DNA from: Halobacillus sp. Marseille-P3879
GTDB lineage: Bacteria; Bacillota; Bacilli; Bacillales; Halobacillaceae
Assembly: GCF_900240285.1 (NCBI RefSeq)
Contig: NZ_OESS01000001.1
Coordinates: forward strand, 868,001 to 932,000
Reading direction: 5' to 3'
Length of the DNA: 64,000 nt
Numbering within the stretch: the first letter of the stretch is position 1; every line of letters begins with the position of its first letter. This document shows positions 60,685-64,000 of the stretch, one piece after another. The translations under genes and the position numbers were made by a program. The notes under the pieces were generated by a model, which saw only the letters and a program-made list of their open reading frames with translations, ran no database searches and was not told the origin of the DNA.

Positions 60685-60966
60685 ATGATGCTTTATGGAC
60701 CTTTATTAGTATCTTTAATACCTGGAATCATTGCATTGACGCTTACGTGGTGGTTCAGTAAAAAGGGCTTTTCCCTATTTATCAAGATGGTACCTGGATG
60801 CTTTTTAACTATTGCTGCTGCCATTCTCTTTTATAACGGTTTTGTTAACATCAGAGGCTTTGAAGGTGCAGCTTATGGTATTCTTAGTTTCTTTTTAATC
60901 ATTTTCTCCATTATATCTTTTGCGATGGGAGTAAAGGTGAAAGAGGGCTTATCTTCAACAAGATAA
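60685..60966 (+). CDS. Small three-helix membrane protein
   Basis: Encodes 93 residues with three helices (about 4-22, 31-50, 62-82). AAGGAGAG precedes the ATG by 6 bases. No family recognised. The composition is like that of its upstream neighbours. Confidence 0.6.
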   Translation: MMLYGPLLVSLIPGIIALTLTWWFSKKGFSLFIKMVPGCFLTIAAAILFYNGFVNIRGFEGAAYGILSFFLIIFSIISFAMGVKVKEGLSSTR

Positions 60967-61058
60967 GCCTTCTAATTTTTGTGAATAAGGATTGATAAGT
61001 TTCGGTTATCAATAAGAAGGATCTTACATGCAGTTAGTTTATTAGAAGGGGAGTTTAT

Positions 61059-61346
61059 ATGCGTATTTTTTCAGTTCTTATACTTCTTTTGTGGCCAATC
61101 GTGGCAGGATGCAGTGATGAGCAAACTCAAACCAAAGATAAGGAAAGTTTTCCAACTGAAGAAGCAGCATTAACCCATTTTATTGAGAATGAAAGTCCAA
61201 GAGATGATATTGAAAGAGTACAAACTTCACAGGGAAGTGAATTATTTATAGTCCGTTCCGGGAATCATCAATATAGTGTATATGATAGGGCAAATGAAAA
61301 TGATGAGCATTCTGTAGAGAAATTAACCGCAACCTTGTCTCCATAA
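61059..61346 (+). CDS. Small lipoprotein, probably truncated by a frameshift
   Basis: Encodes 95 residues with a lipobox I-V-A-G-C at Cys18 and a polar mature part with EEAALTHFIENE, resembling small lipoproteins that sense or bind at the cell surface. AAGGGGAG precedes the ATG. The frame ends at a TAA in CCATAATACG, and an open, protein-like frame continues directly behind it in another phase, so this looks like the first half of a longer gene. Confidence 0.6.
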   Translation: MRIFSVLILLLWPIVAGCSDEQTQTKDKESFPTEEAALTHFIENESPRDDIERVQTSQGSELFIVRSGNHQYSVYDRANENDEHSVEKLTATLSP

Positions 61347-61587
61347 TACGAACTCAGGCGGTGCTGAATTTACTTCCTCTAGAGGAGAGGAATACACTTT
61401 TCTGGTAGCAAAGAAGCAGGAAGGTTTGGCCAATACCACTAAACCGCAAAATGAGTTTCATCCCATTTTTTCTGATGATGCTTTCCTGGCATTAAGTAGC
61501 GGGCACAACCTTGATAAAGCTCAGAGTGGAGAAGCTGCAAATGTTATCCAAGCTACTGAGACATTACAAGATGACTCTTCCAGATAG
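61347..61587 (+). pseudogene. Out-of-frame continuation of the lipoprotein
   Basis: The frame shifted by +1 is open from 61327 to a TAG at 61585-61587. It reads NSGGAEFTSSRGEEYTFLVA and continues with good codon use, but it has no start codon. Restoring a TA dinucleotide (CCATATAATACG) would join it to the lipoprotein and give about 175 residues. Confidence 0.45.
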
Positions 61588-61848
61588 ACCGGTTATCTCA
61601 TAACCTTCTGTCATTATTGAAGATTCATCTTGTTTTCAAGTAATTGAGATAAACAGGAAGGATAATACATAGTGCAACAATACGAGTTATTATAAATTCA
61701 GATGTACAAGTTATAATTATATTGAGGTTTCAATTCCTAAATAAACGTGTTCCTGAACAAGAAATAATTTGTAGTCATACACCAGGAAACAAATAGGGTT
61801 ATTACAAATACACCCTCAATTTTTTATACCAAAGTTAGGGGGAGAACG

Positions 61849-62538
61849 GTGAAGATATTAGTAGTGGAAGATGATAAAACCATTGCTTCAGGACTTGAAT
61901 ATACGTTCCAGAACGAAGGATACGAAACCGTCATGTGCCCAGACGTCGACACCGCTATGAAAATGATAGACGAGCATGTGAACGAACTGGATTTATTCTT
62001 GTTAGACTTATCGCTCCCTGATGGCAGTGGGTATGAGTTATGTGAGGCAGTGAAAAAACGTGCAGACAAGCCTGTTATTTTTTTGACTGCCTTTGATGAT
62101 GAAGTCAATGTAGTGATGGGATTGGATATGGGAGCAGATGACTACATTACGAAGCCATTTAGGATCCGGGAGCTGCTTTCGAGGATAAAGTCCGTGACGC
62201 GTCGATATCATAAACACTCCCAACCGTCATCCAGTAGTTATATAGATATTGGTCCTATTCGTGTCCATACTGCAGAAGGCAAAGTATACAAGAATGGTGA
62301 GGAAGTATTAATGACAGCGTTGGAGTATCGGCTTTTATTGATTTTTACGAATCATATTGGCCAGGTGCTAACAAGAACACAATTGCTTGAGTGGATTTGG
62401 GATGTAGCTGGCGATTTCGTTAATGACAATACGCTGACGGTCTACATTAAGCGGCTGAGAGAAAAACTTGAGGATGATCCTCATCATCCGAAAATTATTA
62501 AAACCGTTCGTGGAATGGGATACAAGGTCGGTGGTTAA
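61849..62538 (+). CDS. OmpR/PhoB-type response regulator (BceR-like)
   Basis: Encodes 229 residues. The receiver domain has the acidic pair VVEDD (5-9), the phosphorylation Asp in FLLDLSLPDG near 52 and the Lys in YITKPF near 100; the winged helix DNA-binding domain covers about 130-229. A GTG start has GGGGGAG upstream. It is coupled with the kinase gene that follows. It probably acts on the GTCA repeats in front of the ABC transporter. Confidence 0.92.
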   Translation: MKILVVEDDKTIASGLEYTFQNEGYETVMCPDVDTAMKMIDEHVNELDLFLLDLSLPDGSGYELCEAVKKRADKPVIFLTAFDDEVNVVMGLDMGADDYITKPFRIRELLSRIKSVTRRYHKHSQPSSSSYIDIGPIRVHTAEGKVYKNGEEVLMTALEYRLLLIFTNHIGQVLTRTQLLEWIWDVAGDFVNDNTLTVYIKRLREKLEDDPHHPKIIKTVRGMGYKVGG

Positions 62539-62539
62539 G

Positions 62540-63544
62540 GTGTTGAGAAATCGGGAGATCCAGGTTCTTATTGGCATTTTAAGTTTAGTGATTTTGCTGG
62601 GAACGGTGATAGCGGCATACTTTTTTTCGACTGCGGCTGCGGTATTTCTCTTTATTGTTTCTGCTTTACTTGTAATGATTACCTGCCTGTTCACCGCCTG
62701 GCGTTATCGTGAAATCGAAAAGTTATCCGATTATTTAAGAAAAATACAAAGCGGGGATTACAGTCTGGATCTTCGTGACAATCATGAAGGCGAGCTTAGT
62801 ATTTTAAAAAACGACATTTATAAAGTCACATTAATGCTTTCAGAACAGAGTGAGTATTTACAAAAGGATAAAATGAATTTAACAAATGCGATCTCAGATA
62901 TCTCCCATCAATTAAAGACCCCGCTTACATCAATGATGGTCATGTCCGACCTGCTGAGTGATGTCGAGCTTAGTGACATGAAGCGTATAGAGTTTACTAA
63001 AAATATCCGTATTCAATTAGAGAGAATTGAATGGCTTGTTTTGTCACTATTGAAGCTTTCAAAGATTGATGCTGGTACTCTTCCATTCCATAAGGAAAAG
63101 GTACAGGTAACGGACGTGATTAACAAAGCCATGGAGCCTGTTCTTATCCCAATTGATGTTAAACAATTATCCATAAATATAACAGGAGAAGAGCAGGTGT
63201 CATTTACAGGGGACTTCAACTGGACGGTTGAAGCTCTTCTCAATATTATGAAAAACGCCGTAGAGCATACAGAAGGAAAAGGCGAGATTAACATCACCTT
63301 TACTGAAAATGCCTTGTTCACAGAAATTACCATACAGGATTCGGGAAAAGGAATTTCTAAAGAAGACCTTCCTTACATATTCAAGCGTTTCTATAAAGGG
63401 AAAAATGCCGGAGAAGACAGTGTCGGCATCGGTCTTGCCATGGCATACAGCATCATCACCAACCAGAATGGAGATATCGAAGTCAGCAGCGAGGAAGGGG
63501 AAGGGACCCGGTTTCAAGTGAAATTTTATAAACAAGTGATTTAA
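62540..63544 (+). CDS. Intramembrane-sensing histidine kinase (BceS-like)
   Basis: Encodes 334 residues from a GTG one base after the regulator's stop. Two close membrane helices (about 8-28 and 32-52) with almost no external loop mark it as an intramembrane-sensing kinase. The H-box is SHQLKTPLTSMM near 140, and the ATP site has NIMKNAVEH near 240, DSGKGIS and GIGLAMAYSI near 305. Such kinases sense peptide antibiotics through an ABC transporter, and one follows here. Confidence 0.9.
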   Translation: MLRNREIQVLIGILSLVILLGTVIAAYFFSTAAAVFLFIVSALLVMITCLFTAWRYREIEKLSDYLRKIQSGDYSLDLRDNHEGELSILKNDIYKVTLMLSEQSEYLQKDKMNLTNAISDISHQLKTPLTSMMVMSDLLSDVELSDMKRIEFTKNIRIQLERIEWLVLSLLKLSKIDAGTLPFHKEKVQVTDVINKAMEPVLIPIDVKQLSINITGEEQVSFTGDFNWTVEALLNIMKNAVEHTEGKGEINITFTENALFTEITIQDSGKGISKEDLPYIFKRFYKGKNAGEDSVGIGLAMAYSIITNQNGDIEVSSEEGEGTRFQVKFYKQVI

Positions 63545-63555
63545 TGATCTCCAAG

Positions 63556-63592
63556 GTGACTAAATTGTCACTTAACAGTCACCGGAGAGTCA
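63556..63592 (+). promoter_or_regulatory. Response regulator binding region, GTCA repeats
   Basis: GTCA occurs at 63567, 63578 and 63589, an exact 11-bp period, and the first lies in the palindrome GTGAC-TAAATT-GTCAC (63556-63571). TATACT at 63604-63609 would be the -10, so the repeats cover the -35 region, as expected for OmpR-type activation of the ABC genes. Confidence 0.55.
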
Positions 63593-63641
63593 TTTTAGAC
63601 AGATATACTGAAAGCACCAAGGACAACATGGAGGTTAACGT

Positions 63642-64000
63642 ATGGAAATTTTAAAAATAGAAAATCTGTCTAAAGTGTATGGAAAAGGGGAAACCGCGGT
63701 CAAAGCCCTTGATGATGTTTCCTTTTCAGTCAATAAAGGAGAATTTGTTGTCATCATTGGCCCTTCTGGATCAGGGAAGTCTACTTTGCTGCATCTTCTG
63801 GGTGGTGTTGATAAGCCGACAAGCGGCAAAGTAAGCGTCGATCAAACAGATATGTATGGACTCGATGAAACACAGCTTGCTATTTTTAGAAGAAGACAAA
63901 TCGGATTAGTTTATCAATTTTATAATCTGATTCCGATATTGACGGTTAAAGAAAACATCACGCTGCCGATGCTATTGGATTCTAAAAAAGTAGATCAAAC
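63642..64000 (+). CDS. ABC transporter ATP-binding protein (BceA/LolD-like), partial
   Basis: The first 119 residues are visible before the window edge. Walker A is IGPSGSGKSTL near residue 38, and the Q-loop YQFYNLIPILTVKENI is near 90. The signature motif and Walker B lie beyond the window. The GGAGG site is 8 bases before the ATG. Directly behind a BceRS-type pair, it should power a permease that detects or removes peptide antibiotics such as bacitracin. Confidence 0.9.
   Translation, partial: MEILKIENLSKVYGKGETAVKALDDVSFSVNKGEFVVIIGPSGSGKSTLLHLLGGVDKPTSGKVSVDQTDMYGLDETQLAIFRRRQIGLVYQFYNLIPILTVKENITLPMLLDSKKVDQ

Noticed and set aside
1-64000. tRNA, rRNA, CRISPR arrays, prophage or complete insertion sequences
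   Set aside because: None were seen on reading both strands; only transposase-like tails in the 301-bp repeats.

Overview
The window is a chromosomal segment of a low-GC Gram-positive bacterium, most likely a halotolerant Bacillaceae member of the Halobacillus/Virgibacillus type. The evidence is strong AGGAGG ribosome binding sites, frequent TTG and GTG starts, acidic proteins, a GsiB-type stress protein with a sigma-B-like promoter, a YjzC-like protein, a BCCT carrier and a Bacillus-style hut gene order. The genus is an inference. No rRNA, tRNA, CRISPR array, prophage or intact insertion sequence was seen.

Bases 1-20,100 form a large organic-acid catabolic island. It holds a TRAP transporter split over a divergent promoter, two MmgE/PrpD-family proteins, a carboxymuconolactone-decarboxylase-like protein, an AEC permease, an HMG-CoA-lyase-like enzyme, an enoyl-CoA hydratase, the two halves of a class I fumarase/tartrate dehydratase placed 6 kb apart, a 3-hydroxyisobutyrate-dehydrogenase-like enzyme, a tartrate/D-malate-dehydrogenase-like enzyme, an acyl-CoA dehydrogenase, a CitE-like lyase and a class III CoA-transferase. 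Three regulators (GntR/FCD, LysR, IclR) lie among them, followed by a type I dehydroquinase. The enzyme set fits activation, hydration and cleavage of a C4/C5 (branched) dicarboxylate to acetyl-CoA plus pyruvate. A repeated TTGTATCCAA-type element marks several of its promoters.

Bases 20,180-34,860 look like one regulon in two blocks. Block one is a class III CoA-transferase, an HMG-CoA-lyase-like enzyme, a complete TRAP transporter and a LacI-type repressor with its own sigma-A promoter. Block two is an aldehyde dehydrogenase, a zinc dehydrogenase, a thiamine-diphosphate enzyme, a small helical protein and a TIM-barrel isomerase. Copies of the palindrome ATTAGATCGATCTAAT stand in front of both blocks. 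Between them lie a shikimate-kinase-like gene and an unrecognised two-gene unit with a small antisense-facing gene.

Bases 34,900-41,500 hold housekeeping and stress functions: small membrane proteins, a CPA1 Na+/H+ antiporter with a long leader, a YrhK-like protein, GsiB-like and YjzC-like proteins, an orphan zinc-type ribosomal protein S14, a DUF421 membrane protein and a 2,3-butanediol-dehydrogenase-like enzyme.

Bases 41,530-56,545 are bounded by two 301-bp direct repeats that carry what looks like a transposase tail. Inside are a nucleoside hydrolase, a YdeI-like protein, an Rrf2 regulator with a methyltransferase, and a receiver/AraC regulator followed by a BCCT carrier and hutH-U-I-G. 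The most striking observation of the window is here: the HutH-like protein lacks the Ala-Ser-Gly triad that forms the MIO cofactor, reading Gly-Tyr-Leu-Asn instead. Together with the adjacent BCCT (betaine-type) carrier and otherwise ordinary hutUIG, this suggests a pathway that removes trimethylamine from a histidine betaine such as hercynine and feeds urocanate into the hut route.

Bases 56,600-64,000 contain gamma-glutamyltransferase, a run of small hydrophobic proteins, a frameshifted lipoprotein, and a BceRS-like two-component system followed by the start of its ABC transporter, cut by the window edge.
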